Below are positions 16,823 to 28,703 of a DNA stretch of 64,000 nt, piece by piece. The translations under genes and the position numbers were made by a program. Source of the DNA: Streptococcus rubneri (GTDB lineage Bacteria; Bacillota; Bacilli; Lactobacillales; Streptococcaceae); contig NZ_SRRP01000002.1 in assembly GCF_004785935.1 (NCBI RefSeq), positions 143,616 through 207,615 of the forward strand. The letters are read 5' to 3'. The first letter of the stretch is position 1, and the number at the start of each line of letters is the position of its first letter. The notes below the pieces were generated by a model. That model was given only the letters and a program-made list of their open reading frames with translations, was not told the origin of the DNA and ran no database searches.

Positions 16823-16836
16823 GATTTTGTGAGACT

Positions 16837-16864
16837 AGGCTAAGAAGAAATTCTTAGCCTTTTT
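16837..16864 (+). terminator. clpL intrinsic terminator
   Basis: A 10-bp perfect stem AGGCTAAGAA/TTCTTAGCCT closed by a GAAA tetraloop, then TTTT. Confidence 0.95.
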
Positions 16865-17091
16865 CATGAGCCGTTAAATGAACAATTAGTTGATTTTACT
16901 AGACACATTTTTTCGATTTTTTGCCCAGAAAGTGAAAAATGTTAAAAAATACCCTTATTTTTCTCTTTTTTACCCTATTTTTTAGGTCAAAATGAGCTAT
17001 TCTGAGCACAATAAGCAAGATTTGCTAATAAATGAGGAAATCCACGATATAATATATAAAAGATTAAATTTAGAGGAAATGGGTGTATTTT

Positions 17092-17337
17092 ATGAAAACT
17101 CCAATTGATATTTATTCGACAAAAGACTATAAGAAAGTAGAAGCTGTTGTTCAGCTGATGGTGGACGGAAAAGTTACAAGCTATCGCGTTGCAACTGAAA
17201 CAGACATCAGTAAGATGAGCCTTGCAACCTTGACAAAGGGAACAAGTAAGATTAAAAACATCACTTACCAAACAGCGATTTTGTTGATTGATTGGTATGA
17301 TCAAAATCATGAAAAATATGGTATCACGATTGATTAG
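17092..17337 (+). CDS. Small putative DNA-binding protein of unknown function
   Basis: An 81-aa protein with a central helix-turn-helix-like stretch (S-Y-R-V-A-T-E-T-D-I-S-K-M-S-L-A, residues 27-42), in which a first helix, turn and second helix can be drawn, followed by a hydrophobic C-terminal helix. It resembles streptococcal hypothetical proteins with a Cro-like fold; I do not recognise a named family. I prefer ATG 17092 over GTG 17083, which would touch the ribosome site AGAGGAAA. A TATAAT box is at 17048-17053. It stands alone between the clpL terminator and yajC. Confidence 0.65.
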   Translation: MKTPIDIYSTKDYKKVEAVVQLMVDGKVTSYRVATETDISKMSLATLTKGTSKIKNITYQTAILLIDWYDQNHEKYGITID

Positions 17338-17566
17338 AAGAAGACCAATTTTTTATGGTTTTTTTCTTTTTGTCCAGTTCATTTTGTTAGGAGGCTGGCT
17401 TCAACTTTTGTGCCGGTCGTTTTTTTGTATTGAAGTTCATGAGTCCCCCTATCTGGTGAATAATCCGTCCAGGGACTTATTTTTACTGAAAATCAGGGCT
17501 TCATATTGAAAATGCCTATAAAATTTGCTATAGTAGTGCATATATGATTTTAAAAGGAGAAAAGGT

Positions 17567-17896
17567 ATGCAAGGTGGCAGTACATTTCTAGTGATGCTCT
17601 TGGTGATGGTCGGAATGATGTTCTTCATGAGCCGTAGCCAAAAGAAACAATACCAAAAACGGATGGAAAGCTTGAACAAACTTCAAAAAGGGTATGAAGT
17701 GATTACCATCGGTGGTTTGTATGGAACAGTTGATGAAGTAGACACTGAACGGAAAACCGTTGTTTTGGACGTGGATGGCGTATACCTCACATTTGAATTG
17801 ACAGCTATTAAAACAGTTTTGCCAGTTTCAGAAGGGGTGACAGCTGGTGCAGTTGAAGGCGCTGGCGAATCAGATTCTATCATTGACGGTGAATAA
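17567..17896 (+). CDS. yajC: Preprotein translocase accessory subunit YajC
   Basis: A 109-aa single-pass membrane protein: hydrophobic segment at about residues 6-21 followed by the R-S-Q-K-K-Q cytoplasmic border and a conserved beta-rich domain (G-Y-E-V-I-T-I-G-G-L-Y-G-T-V). YajC associates with SecDF/SecYEG. Ribosome site AAAGGAG is close to ATG 17567. It is followed by its own terminator, so it is separate from uppS. Confidence 0.93.
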   Translation: MQGGSTFLVMLLVMVGMMFFMSRSQKKQYQKRMESLNKLQKGYEVITIGGLYGTVDEVDTERKTVVLDVDGVYLTFELTAIKTVLPVSEGVTAGAVEGAGESDSIIDGE

Positions 17897-17904
17897 TAAG
17901 AAGG

Positions 17905-17927
17905 AGCGATCAAAAGGTCGCTTTTTT
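17905..17927 (+). terminator. yajC intrinsic terminator
   Basis: AGCGATC/GGTCGCT stem (one G-U pair) with an AAAA loop and a T6 tail. Confidence 0.88.
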
Positions 17928-18028
17928 CATTTTTAGATATATACCCTCTAGAAAAGGGGCTAGACTGCCATTTTAAGCGGATTTATGATATAATGAAGCG
18001 ATAAAAACAGTGAAATAGGTAGAAAAAC

Positions 18029-18778
18029 ATGTTTCGTTTTAAAAAGAAAGAAAAGTTAAGTGTACCTCTAGAAGTGCCCAAGCATATTGGAATCATCATG
18101 GATGGGAATGGTCGTTGGGCCAAAAAACGGATGCAACCTCGTGTCTTTGGGCACAAAGCTGGCATGGAGGCTCTGCAAGAAGTAACCATCGCAGCCAAGG
18201 AGATGGGAGTGCAAGCCCTAACGGTCTATGCTTTCTCAACTGAAAACTGGACCCGTCCTCAACAAGAAGTGAGCTTTATCATGAATCTTCCAGTAGAGTT
18301 TTACGACCGCTTTGTTCCAGAACTTCATAGAAATAATGTAAAGATTCAAATGATTGGGGAGGTTTCCCGTCTTCCGAAGGAGACCTTGGAGGCTCTAGAA
18401 AAAGCAGAGGCTTTAACTCGTTCAAATACAGGCTTGATTCTGAATTTTGCCTTGAATTATGGGGGACGGGCTGAGTTGACTCAGGCAGTCAAACAAATTG
18501 CCCAAGAAGTTTTAGATACTCATTTAAATCCAGAGGATATTTCAGAAGAAATCATCGCAGATTACTTGTATACTAGTAGCTTACCCAAGGATTTTCGGGA
18601 CCCTGATTTGATTATTCGAACGAGCGGTGAGATTCGTTTGAGTAATTTCTTGCCATGGCAAGCAGCTTATAGCGAGCTTTACTTTACGGATGTGATGTGG
18701 CCTGATTTTGGAGAAAAGGCATTGCAGGATGCCATAGTAGAATACAGCCATCGTCATCGACGCTTTGGTGGTGTATAG
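18029..18778 (+). CDS. uppS: Undecaprenyl diphosphate synthase
   Basis: A 249-aa cis-prenyltransferase: catalytic block H-I-G-I-I-M-D-G-N-G-R-W-A near residues 20-32 (Asp for Mg-pyrophosphate) and the C-terminal R-T-S-G-E-x-R-L-S-N-F-L-P-W-Q block. It makes the C55 lipid carrier for peptidoglycan and wall polymers from FPP and IPP. TATAAT at about 17987-17992 suggests a promoter directly ahead. It is followed after 11 nt by cdsA, giving the conserved streptococcal order uppS-cdsA-rseP-proS-polC. Confidence 0.97.
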   Translation: MFRFKKKEKLSVPLEVPKHIGIIMDGNGRWAKKRMQPRVFGHKAGMEALQEVTIAAKEMGVQALTVYAFSTENWTRPQQEVSFIMNLPVEFYDRFVPELHRNNVKIQMIGEVSRLPKETLEALEKAEALTRSNTGLILNFALNYGGRAELTQAVKQIAQEVLDTHLNPEDISEEIIADYLYTSSLPKDFRDPDLIIRTSGEIRLSNFLPWQAAYSELYFTDVMWPDFGEKALQDAIVEYSHRHRRFGGV

Positions 18779-18789
18779 GAGAGATAAAT

Positions 18790-19593
18790 ATGACAAAAGA
18801 TTTACAGAAACGAGTGATTTTTGGAGGAATCGCCCTAGCTTTCTTCATCCCGACGGTACTTTTTGGAGGAGTCTTTTTCCAGATTGTTGTAGGACTCATT
18901 GCGATGTTGGGGGTTCATGAATTGCTCAAAATGAAAGGACTTCAGACGGAAACAATCGAAGGAGCTTTAGCCATGCTGGCAGCTCTGGTACTGACCTTAC
19001 CTCTTGAGAGCTATCTCCCTTTCTTACCAGTTGGTGGGAACTTTATCGCTTATGGTTTACTGGTCTTGCTGTTGATGGGGACCACCGTCCTAGCTCAAGG
19101 CTATACCTATGATGAAGTTGTCTATCCTATTGCCTCTAGTTTTTATGTTGGCTTTGGATTCCATGCCCTGATTCAAGCGCGTATGGCTGGTGTTGATAAG
19201 GTCTTGTTGGCCCTCTTTATCGTCTGGGCAACCGATTCGGGTGCCTACTTCATTGGTAGTCAATTTGGAAAGAGAAAACTGTTACCAAGAGTATCACCCA
19301 ACAAGACTGTTGAAGGAAGTCTTGGAGGGATCGCTTGTGCTGTCGTTGTGACGATGATCTTTATGATGCTAGATCGTACCGTTGCGGGCTCTTACGGTTG
19401 GGTGACCATGATTCTCTTTACCATTCTTTTCAGTATAGCAGCTCAGTTTGGTGACCTAGTCGAAAGTGCCATCAAGCGCCATTTTGGAGTGAAAGACTCT
19501 GGCCGTTTTATTCCTGGTCATGGTGGTGTCTTGGATCGATTTGATAGCTTGATTTTTGTTTTCCCACTAATGCTATTCTTTGGTCTGTTTTAA
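18790..19593 (+). CDS. cdsA: Phosphatidate cytidylyltransferase
   Basis: A 267-aa integral membrane enzyme making CDP-diacylglycerol from phosphatidate and CTP. About eight hydrophobic segments; the family signature S-P-N-K-T-V-E-G-S-x-G-G lies near residue 170 and the final S-G-R-x-I-P-G-H-G-G-x-L-D-R-x-D-S block near 238-255. Spaced 11 nt from uppS and 41 nt from rseP, so co-transcription is likely. Confidence 0.96.
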   Translation: MTKDLQKRVIFGGIALAFFIPTVLFGGVFFQIVVGLIAMLGVHELLKMKGLQTETIEGALAMLAALVLTLPLESYLPFLPVGGNFIAYGLLVLLLMGTTVLAQGYTYDEVVYPIASSFYVGFGFHALIQARMAGVDKVLLALFIVWATDSGAYFIGSQFGKRKLLPRVSPNKTVEGSLGGIACAVVVTMIFMMLDRTVAGSYGWVTMILFTILFSIAAQFGDLVESAIKRHFGVKDSGRFIPGHGGVLDRFDSLIFVFPLMLFFGLF

Positions 19594-19634
19594 ACAGAAG
19601 TCATCCCATCATCAGTTAAAACGAAGGAGCGTGT

Positions 19635-20894
19635 ATGCAATTTATTGCCTTTATTATCATTTTTGGCGTCATTGTCCTGGTGCATGAGTTCGGCCATTTC
19701 TATTTTGCAAAGAAATCAGGCATCCTTGTTCGCGAGTTTGCGATTGGGATGGGGCCCAAGATTTTTGCCCATGTAGGCAAGGACGGAACAGCCTATACTA
19801 TTCGAATCCTTCCATTGGGGGGCTATGTCCGAATGGCAGGCTGGGGCGAAGATACGACAGAGATTAAGACAGGAACGCCTGTCAGTCTAACTTTGAACCC
19901 TGATGGAACAGTTGTTCGGATTAACCTTTCTGGGAAAAACATCGACCAGACGGCTCTTCCCATGAATGTCACAGATTTTGATTTTGAGGATAAACTGGAA
20001 ATCACAGGAATCGTCATCGAAGAGACCAAGACCTATCCTGTCCACCATGATGCGACCATCGTTGAGGAAGATGGGACAGAAGTTCGGATTGCTCCTCTGG
20101 ATGTGCAGTATCAAAATGCTAGTATCTGGGGACGACTCATTACCAACTTTGCGGGTCCCATGAACAACTTTATCCTAAGCATTGTCGTCTACTCTCTCCT
20201 AGCCTTCATGCGGGGAGGTGCAGTGGACTACTATAGCAACCATGTTCAAGTGGTTCCACAAGGAGTAGTGGCTAAGGCAGGTCTGAAGGACAACGACCAA
20301 ATTGTTCAAATCAATCAATATAAGATTTCCAACTGGGAAGAGTTGACAGATGCCGTACAAAAGGCTACGGACGGCAAAGGAAAGAATCCTGAAATAACCA
20401 TTCGCTATGAGCGCGATGAAAAAACTCAAGAAGTGACCGTCAAACCTGAAGAAGATGGTGGACGCTATTACATCGGTGTCACCAATGCGGTAAAGACTGG
20501 ATTCTTCGATAAACTTTTCTCAGGTGTAACGGATACCTGGTACACAGCAACTCGTATCTTTACTGCCTTGAAGGATATCATCTTCCACTTTAGTTTGAAC
20601 AAATTAGGTGGTCCAGTGGCGATCTACAAAGCCAGTTCACAAGCGGCGGAGCTCGGTCTTCCAGCTATCCTATCCTTGATGGCCATGTTGTCTATTAATA
20701 TCGGAATCTTTAACTTGATCCCCATTCCGGCCTTGGATGGTGGAAAAATCTTGATCAATCTGATCGAGCTCGTCCGTAGAAAACCGCTGAAGCAGGAGGT
20801 AGAAACCTACTTGACCCTTGCTGGAGTGGCGGTCATGGTTATCTTGATGATTGCCGTGACTTGGAACGATATAATGAAATTATTTTTGAAATAG
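19635..20894 (+). CDS. rseP: Site-2 intramembrane metalloprotease RseP/Eep
   Basis: A 419-aa zinc protease with H-E-F-G-H near residues 18-22 in the first membrane segment, a PDZ domain around 215-290 ([13 protein letters not shown]), and the N-P-x-P-A-L-D-G-G-K second catalytic site (here [11 protein letters not shown], about 360-370). In streptococci and enterococci Eep trims lipoprotein signal peptides and peptide pheromones. It carries a longer periplasm-facing insertion before the PDZ, as seen in streptococcal orthologues. Confidence 0.95.
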   Translation: MQFIAFIIIFGVIVLVHEFGHFYFAKKSGILVREFAIGMGPKIFAHVGKDGTAYTIRILPLGGYVRMAGWGEDTTEIKTGTPVSLTLNPDGTVVRINLSGKNIDQTALPMNVTDFDFEDKLEITGIVIEETKTYPVHHDATIVEEDGTEVRIAPLDVQYQNASIWGRLITNFAGPMNNFILSIVVYSLLAFMRGGAVDYYSNHVQVVPQGVVAKAGLKDNDQIVQINQYKISNWEELTDAVQKATDGKGKNPEITIRYERDEKTQEVTVKPEEDGGRYYIGVTNAVKTGFFDKLFSGVTDTWYTATRIFTALKDIIFHFSLNKLGGPVAIYKASSQAAELGLPAILSLMAMLSINIGIFNLIPIPALDGGKILINLIELVRRKPLKQEVETYLTLAGVAVMVILMIAVTWNDIMKLFLK

Positions 20895-20911
20895 AAAAGG
20901 AATGAATCTGA

Positions 20912-22762
<1,851 letters not shown>

Positions 22763-22770
22763 GCAATAGT

Positions 22771-22808
22771 AGAAGGCTAGGATGCTCAATACCCTAGCCT
22801 TCTTTTTT
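22771..22808 (+). terminator. proS operon terminator
   Basis: AGAAGGCTAGG (22771-22781) pairs with CCTAGCCTTCT (22793-22803), then a T-run. Confidence 0.95.
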
Positions 22809-22904
22809 GTAAGCTGAGCTAGCTAGCTGAAAGGACCTTCTGACAGTCGAAAAGTTAGGTAAAATATGATAAAATAAAGGCTAGTAATTTGTCAGGGAGA
22901 AATC

Positions 22905-25900
22905 ATGTCAACTAGCTTTGAAATCTTAATGAATCAGTTAGGAATGCCTTTGGAAATGCGTGAATCAGGCGCTTTTCGAGGGGCTGAAATCCAAGAGGTC
23001 ATCGTCCATAAGCTCAGTCGTGTTTGGGAATTTCGTTTTGTTTTTGCCGAAATTCTACCCATCACGATTTTTCAGGAGCTCAAAAACCGCTTGGCTGAGG
23101 AGTTTTCAAAGACAGGAAATCGAGCGGTGTTTGAGATTCAGGTAAAGAATCCAACTTTCAGTGAGGAGCTCTTGCAAGCCTATTACCAGGAGGCTTTTGA
23201 AGATGGTCCCTGTGCGAGTCAGGGCTTTAAGAGCATGTATCAACATCTGCAAGTCCGCTCTCAAGGAGAAGAGCTGATCATTAGTGGTCCTTCATCTGTG
23301 GATACGGAGCACCACCGGAAAAACCATTTGCCCAATCTCGCTAGTCAATTGACCAAGTTTGGTTTTCCTCATTTCCAGTGTCGGGTCGAGGCGGATGACC
23401 AGTTGACAGAAGAGCTGCAACAGGCCTTTGAAGCTGAGAAAGATCAAATCTTCCAAGCAGCTAATGAAGAAACCTTGCGGGCCATGGAGTCCTTGTCTCA
23501 AATGGCTCCTCCACCAGCAGAGGAAAAACCAGTCTTTGATTTCAAAGCCAAGAAGGCTGTGGCCAAGCCCAAGCTGGACAAAGCAGAAATCACTCCTATG
23601 ATTGATATCACGACAGAAGAGAACCGCATTGTCTTTGAAGGGGTGGTCTTTGATGTCGAGCACAAGGTGACGAGGACAGGTCGGGTCTTGATCAATTTCA
23701 AGATGACCGACTATACTTCCAGTTTTTCCCTTCAAAAATGGGCTAAAAACGAAGAAGAAGCTCAGAAGTTTGACATGATCAAGAAAAACTCTTGGTTGAG
23801 AGTTCGTGGCAACATCGAAGTCAATAACTTTACCCGAGATTTAACCATGAATGTCCAGGATATCCAAGAAGTGGTCCACTATGAGCGCAAGGATCTGATG
23901 CCAGAAGGTGAGCGTCGGGTCGAGTTCCATGCCCATACCAATATGTCGACCATGGATGCCCTACCTGAAGTCGAGGAGCTAGTCGCAAAAGCCGCCAAAT
24001 GGGGACACAAGGCTCTTGCCATTACCGATCACGGCAATGTGCAGTCCTTCCCTCATGGTTACAAGGCAGCTAAAAAGGCTGGTATCCAACTCATCTATGG
24101 GATGGAAGCCAATATTGTCGAAGACCGCGTGCCGATTACTTACAATGAAGTCGATCTAGACCTTCATGAAGCAACCTATGTGGTTTTTGACGTGGAAACG
24201 ACAGGACTCTCAGCGATTTACAATGATCTGATTCAGGTTGCCGCTTCTAAAATGCACAAGGGCAATATCATTGCTGAATTCGATGAGTTCATCAATCCAG
24301 GGCATCCCATTTCTGCCTTTACAACGGACCTGACAGGCATTACCGATGACCATGTTCGCAATGCCAAACCTTTGAAACAGGTCTTGGAGGAGTTCCAGGA
24401 ATTCTGTCAGGATGCGGTTTTGGTTGCCCATAATGCCACTTTTGACGTGGGCTTCATGAATGCCAACTATGAGCGTCATGGCCTTCCCAAAATCACTCAG
24501 CCAGTAATTGATACACTAGAGTTCGCTCGGAACCTCTATCCGGAGTACAAGCGTCATGGTTTGGGGCCCTTGACCAAGCGGTTTGGGGTTGCCTTGGAAC
24601 ACCACCACATGGCCAACTATGACGCGGAAGCGACAGGTCGCTTGCTCTTCATCTTTATCAAGGATGTAGCAGAAAAACATGGCGTGACCAATTTAGCTAA
24701 GTTAAATGTGGATTTAATTAGTCCGGATTCCTACAAAAAGGCACGGGTCAAACACGCAACCATCTATGTCAAGAACCAGACCGGCTTGAAAAATATGTTC
24801 AAATTGGTCTCTCTTTCCAATACTCAATATTTTGAGGGCGTTCCTCGGATTCCCCGGACAGTTTTGGATGCCCACCGGGAAGGCTTGATCCTGGGATCGG
24901 CTTGTTCTGAAGGAGAGGTCTTTGACGCGGTCGTCTCTCAAGGAGTTGACGCGGCAGTCGAAGTGGCCAAGTATTATGACTTTATTGAGGTGATGCCTCC
25001 AGCCATCTATGCCCCCCTCATTGCCAAAGAGCAGGTTAAGGATATGGATGAGCTCCAGACCATCATCAAGAGTTTGATTGAGGTGGGAGATCGCCTTGGC
25101 AAGCCGGTCCTCGCGACAGGAAATGTTCACTACCTTGAGCCCGAGGATGAGATCTATCGAGAAATCATTGTCCGCAGTCTCGGGCAAGGAGCTATCATCA
25201 ACCGGACTATCGGCCATGGGGAAAACGCTCAACCAGCCCCTCTGCCAAAAGCCCATTTCCGCACAACCAATGAAATGCTGGATGAATTTGCCTTTCTAGG
25301 AGAAGATTTAGCACGAAAATTGGTCATTGAAAACACCAACGACCTGGCAGAAATCTTTGAACCCGTTGAAGTGGTTAAAGGAGACTTGTATACCCCATTT
25401 ATTGACAAGGCCGAAGAAACAGTTGCCGAATTGACCTATCAGAAGGCCTTTGAAATCTATGGCAATCCGCTCCCTGATATTGTTGATTTGCGGATTGAAA
25501 AAGAATTGACCTCTATCCTGGGGAATGGCTTCGCCGTGATCTATCTGGCTTCCCAACTCTTGGTGCATCGCTCCAATGAACGGGGTTACTTGGTGGGTTC
25601 ACGGGGATCCGTCGGATCCAGTTTCGTAGCGACCATGATTGGGATTACCGAGGTCAATCCGCTCTCGCCACACTATGTCTGTGGTCAGTGTCAGTACAGT
25701 GAGTTTATCACGGATGGTTCTTATGGTTCAGGCTTTGATATGCCAAATAAGGACTGTCCAAACTGTGGACACCAGCTTAGCAAAAACGGCCAAGACATTC
25801 CGTTCGAGACCTTCCTTGGTTTTGATGGGGACAAGGTACCCGATATCGATTTGAACTTCTCAGGGGAAGACCAGCCGAGCGCTCACTTGGATGTCCGTGA

Positions 25901-27296
25901 TATTTTTGGGGAAGAATACGCCTTCCGGGCAGGAACAGTAGGTACGGTTGCGGCCAAGACAGCCTATGGTTTTGTCAAGGGCTATGAGCGGGACTATGGC
26001 AAGTACTACCGAGATGCCGAGGTAGAACGTCTGGCCCAAGGAGCAGCTGGGGTTAAACGGACGACCGGTCAGCACCCAGGGGGAATCGTTGTTATTCCTA
26101 ACTACATGGATGTCTATGACTTCACCCCTGTTCAGTATCCAGCAGATGATGTGACAGCCGAATGGCAAACCACTCACTTTAACTTCCACGATATCGATGA
26201 GAACGTCCTCAAGCTCGATGTCCTGGGACACGATGATCCGACCATGATTCGCAAACTTCAGGACTTATCAGGTATTGATCCAAACGATATTCCTATGGAT
26301 GATCCTGGTGTCATGGCTCTCTTCTCAGGAACCGATATCTTAGGAGTCACACCGGAGCAAATCGGTACCTCAACCGGTATGCTGGGAATCCCAGAGTTTG
26401 GGACCAACTTTGTTCGGGGCATGGTGGATGAGACCCATCCAACCACCTTTGCCGAGTTGCTTCAGCTGTCAGGGCTGTCTCACGGTACCGATGTATGGTT
26501 GGGAAATGCCCAAGACTTGATCAAGGCTGGGATTGCCGACCTATCGACCGTTATCGGATGTCGGGATGACATCATGGTTTACCTCATGCACGCTGGCCTA
26601 GATCCAAAAATGGCCTTTACCATCATGGAGCGGGTGCGGAAAGGCATGTGGCTCAAGATTCCTGAAGAAGAGCGCAATGGCTATATCGAGGCCATGAAGG
26701 CTAACAATGTCCCAGAATGGTACATCGAGTCTTGTGGAAAAATCAAGTATATGTTCCCTAAAGCCCATGCGGCAGCCTACGTTATGATGGCCTTGCGGGT
26801 GGCTTACTTTAAGGTTCATCATCCGCTCTACTATTACTGTGCTTACTTCTCAATCCGTGCCAAGGCCTTTGATATCAAGACTATGGGTGCAGGCCTAGAA
26901 GCTGTGAAAGCGCGGATGAAGGAGATTGCTGAAAAACGCAAGAACAACGAAGCTTCCAATGTGGAGATCGACCTCTACACGACCCTTGAAATTGTCAATG
27001 AGATGTGGGAGCGTGGCTTCAAGTTTGGGAAGCTAGACCTCTATCGCAGTGATGCGACGGAATTCATCATCGATGGAGACACCCTCATCCCACCATTTGT
27101 CGCCATGGATGGATTGGGAGAAAACGTCGCCAAGCAGATTGTACGAGCTCGCAAAAAAGGAGAATTCCTCTCTAAAACAGAGTTGCGCAAACGTGGCGGT
27201 GTCTCCTCAACCTTAGTGGAAAAGATGGACGAGATGGGAATCCTTGGTAATATGCCAGAAGACAACCAGCTCAGTCTCTTTGATGATTTGTTTTGA
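22905..27296 (+). CDS. polC: DNA polymerase III PolC (alpha subunit, Gram-positive type)
   Basis: A 1463-aa replicative polymerase: N-terminal domain, OB-fold (about 230-330), PHP domain starting F-H-A-H-T-N near 343 and interrupted by a proofreading DnaQ exonuclease (F-D-V-E-T-T-G near 427-433; D-A-E-A-T-G near 575), zinc ribbon (C-G-Q-C and C-P-N-C-G near 925-950), palm/fingers with D-I-D-L-N-F, and C-terminal helix-hairpin-helix. It ends with a beta-clamp-binding peptide, Q-L-S-L-F-D-D-L-F. It has its own short upstream region after the proS terminator. Confidence 0.98.
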   Translation: MSTSFEILMNQLGMPLEMRESGAFRGAEIQEVIVHKLSRVWEFRFVFAEILPITIFQELKNRLAEEFSKTGNRAVFEIQVKNPTFSEELLQAYYQEAFEDGPCASQGFKSMYQHLQVRSQGEELIISGPSSVDTEHHRKNHLPNLASQLTKFGFPHFQCRVEADDQLTEELQQAFEAEKDQIFQAANEETLRAMESLSQMAPPPAEEKPVFDFKAKKAVAKPKLDKAEITPMIDITTEENRIVFEGVVFDVEHKVTRTGRVLINFKMTDYTSSFSLQKWAKNEEEAQKFDMIKKNSWLRVRGNIEVNNFTRDLTMNVQDIQEVVHYERKDLMPEGERRVEFHAHTNMSTMDALPEVEELVAKAAKWGHKALAITDHGNVQSFPHGYKAAKKAGIQLIYGMEANIVEDRVPITYNEVDLDLHEATYVVFDVETTGLSAIYNDLIQVAASKMHKGNIIAEFDEFINPGHPISAFTTDLTGITDDHVRNAKPLKQVLEEFQEFCQDAVLVAHNATFDVGFMNANYERHGLPKITQPVIDTLEFARNLYPEYKRHGLGPLTKRFGVALEHHHMANYDAEATGRLLFIFIKDVAEKHGVTNLAKLNVDLISPDSYKKARVKHATIYVKNQTGLKNMFKLVSLSNTQYFEGVPRIPRTVLDAHREGLILGSACSEGEVFDAVVSQGVDAAVEVAKYYDFIEVMPPAIYAPLIAKEQVKDMDELQTIIKSLIEVGDRLGKPVLATGNVHYLEPEDEIYREIIVRSLGQGAIINRTIGHGENAQPAPLPKAHFRTTNEMLDEFAFLGEDLARKLVIENTNDLAEIFEPVEVVKGDLYTPFIDKAEETVAELTYQKAFEIYGNPLPDIVDLRIEKELTSILGNGFAVIYLASQLLVHRSNERGYLVGSRGSVGSSFVATMIGITEVNPLSPHYVCGQCQYSEFITDGSYGSGFDMPNKDCPNCGHQLSKNGQDIPFETFLGFDGDKVPDIDLNFSGEDQPSAHLDVRDIFGEEYAFRAGTVGTVAAKTAYGFVKGYERDYGKYYRDAEVERLAQGAAGVKRTTGQHPGGIVVIPNYMDVYDFTPVQYPADDVTAEWQTTHFNFHDIDENVLKLDVLGHDDPTMIRKLQDLSGIDPNDIPMDDPGVMALFSGTDILGVTPEQIGTSTGMLGIPEFGTNFVRGMVDETHPTTFAELLQLSGLSHGTDVWLGNAQDLIKAGIADLSTVIGCRDDIMVYLMHAGLDPKMAFTIMERVRKGMWLKIPEEERNGYIEAMKANNVPEWYIESCGKIKYMFPKAHAAAYVMMALRVAYFKVHHPLYYYCAYFSIRAKAFDIKTMGAGLEAVKARMKEIAEKRKNNEASNVEIDLYTTLEIVNEMWERGFKFGKLDLYRSDATEFIIDGDTLIPPFVAMDGLGENVAKQIVRARKKGEFLSKTELRKRGGVSSTLVEKMDEMGILGNMPEDNQLSLFDDLF

Positions 27297-27335
27297 TGGA
27301 TAAATGATTTTTATTCAAAAGAATTAGCCACTCTT

Positions 27336-27367
27336 AACTACAGATTCATATGAATTTGTAGTTTTTT
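27336..27367 (+). terminator. polC terminator
   Basis: AACTACAGATTCA pairs with TGAATTTGTAGTT (one mismatch) and runs into TTTTTT. It marks the border to the AT-rich DUF262 pair. Confidence 0.85.
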
Positions 27368-27392
27368 TAAAAATACAATAAAGGCGGATGAA

Positions 27393-28703
27393 ATGGGTAT
27401 TCAATTTACTTCAAAAAAGGTTGGAGAGCTATTGAAAGAAGGGAATTTGCGGATTCCTTCTTATCAAAGACCTTATAAGTGGAACAGAAAGCATATTCGT
27501 AATCTTTTTTATGATTTACGAGATGCTATGGAAAAAAAGGAATATCAAGTTGGCTCTGTAATCTTGCATGATAATAATGGATACTTAGATATTGTAGATG
27601 GACAACAACGGCTAATTTCTATTTCTTTATTTCTTCATTCATTAGAAGAGTTAAAGGATTATGAAGGCGCTAATCAACTTTTAGGTGCTGAATTTGGAGA
27701 GATATCTTGCTATCATGCGAGCGAAAATTATAACGAGTGGAAAAATTTAACTCAATTGGTTGGTGCAAACCAGGCAAAAGATATTTGCAAATTTTTATTG
27801 GAAAATTGTTCTATTTCTTGTATCATCATGCCAGAGGAACGTTTGGCAGAAGCCTTTCAATTATTTGATTCTCAGAATAATCGTGGAAAATCTTTAGAAC
27901 CTCATGATTTACTTAAAGCCTATCATCTGCGTCAACAAGACTCAGATGATGAAAAAATTGTTGAGAAATGGGAGCAGTTTGTGGAAGATGACGATTTAAG
28001 TCTGAAAGATCTATTTGATATGCATCTTTTCCGTATGAGACGTTGGTCTAGGGGAGAAACAGGATTAACCAATAAGCGTTATGGTTCTTATCTGCGTTTT
28101 ACAGAAGATTTTATTGATGATTTTAAAGGTGTTGATTTAAGTCAGAATTTTCCATACCTAGAATTATACCGTCATATTGAAAACTTCCCTATGTCAATAA
28201 CCATGCCAATCATTGATGGAAGTGAATTTTTTAAGTATATTGAATCTGTCCATCAAACGATTAAAGATCATATAGATGTTTTGAATAAACAGTTAGGAAT
28301 TTCTAATGATACTAAGAGGACAGAAAATAGTTCAGATTATCCAGAAGGTATGTCGAAAATTTACAATAGTTCAAAAGGACGCTATATCAAGTGTCATAAT
28401 TTGTTTCTAAATATTTGCTTGCTTTTTGCAGAGAGATTTGGAAAAGAAGAGCTATCAAAAGAAATAGTAGAGACCTTGTTTATTTGGGCTTACTACCCGC
28501 GTGTAAAGTCTCGTGCTATATATGATGCTACAGTAGGAAACTACGCTGCAGGCGGGAAGTTCAGACAAAGAGAAGTTCAAAAACTTTTCCAAATTTTAGC
28601 CCATGCTGTAACTCCAAATGATTTCATGATTAAGATAGATAGAGAATTATTTGAAAATTATACTGTGGAGCAGATTATAGCGGAGGAAAGAGAGAAATGG
28701 TAG
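27393..28703 (+). CDS. DUF262-domain protein A (GmrS-like, candidate defence nuclease partner)
   Basis: A 436-aa protein whose N-terminus carries the DUF262 hallmarks: I-P-S-Y-Q-R-P-Y-K-W at about 21-30, then V-G-S-V-I-L-H and I-V-D-G-Q-Q-R-L near 66-73. DUF262 is a ParB/Srx-like nucleotide-binding module of type IV restriction enzymes (GmrSD) and SspE. I see no DUF1524 HNH motif in its C-terminal half, so it looks like a DUF262-only partner. It overlaps the next gene by 7 nt. Base composition is more AT-rich than flanking polC and pepS, suggesting acquisition. Confidence 0.75.
   Translation: MGIQFTSKKVGELLKEGNLRIPSYQRPYKWNRKHIRNLFYDLRDAMEKKEYQVGSVILHDNNGYLDIVDGQQRLISISLFLHSLEELKDYEGANQLLGAEFGEISCYHASENYNEWKNLTQLVGANQAKDICKFLLENCSISCIIMPEERLAEAFQLFDSQNNRGKSLEPHDLLKAYHLRQQDSDDEKIVEKWEQFVEDDDLSLKDLFDMHLFRMRRWSRGETGLTNKRYGSYLRFTEDFIDDFKGVDLSQNFPYLELYRHIENFPMSITMPIIDGSEFFKYIESVHQTIKDHIDVLNKQLGISNDTKRTENSSDYPEGMSKIYNSSKGRYIKCHNLFLNICLLFAERFGKEELSKEIVETLFIWAYYPRVKSRAIYDATVGNYAAGGKFRQREVQKLFQILAHAVTPNDFMIKIDRELFENYTVEQIIAEEREKW

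Noticed and set aside
17338-17370. Terminator after the small regulator-like gene
   Set aside because: Only a 4-bp ACCA/TGGT stem before a T-run; too weak to list.
17288-17509. 73-aa plus-strand ORF overlapping the small regulator-like gene
   Set aside because: Overlaps the end of a better supported gene, no ribosome site, no plausible composition beyond a chance hydrophobic run.
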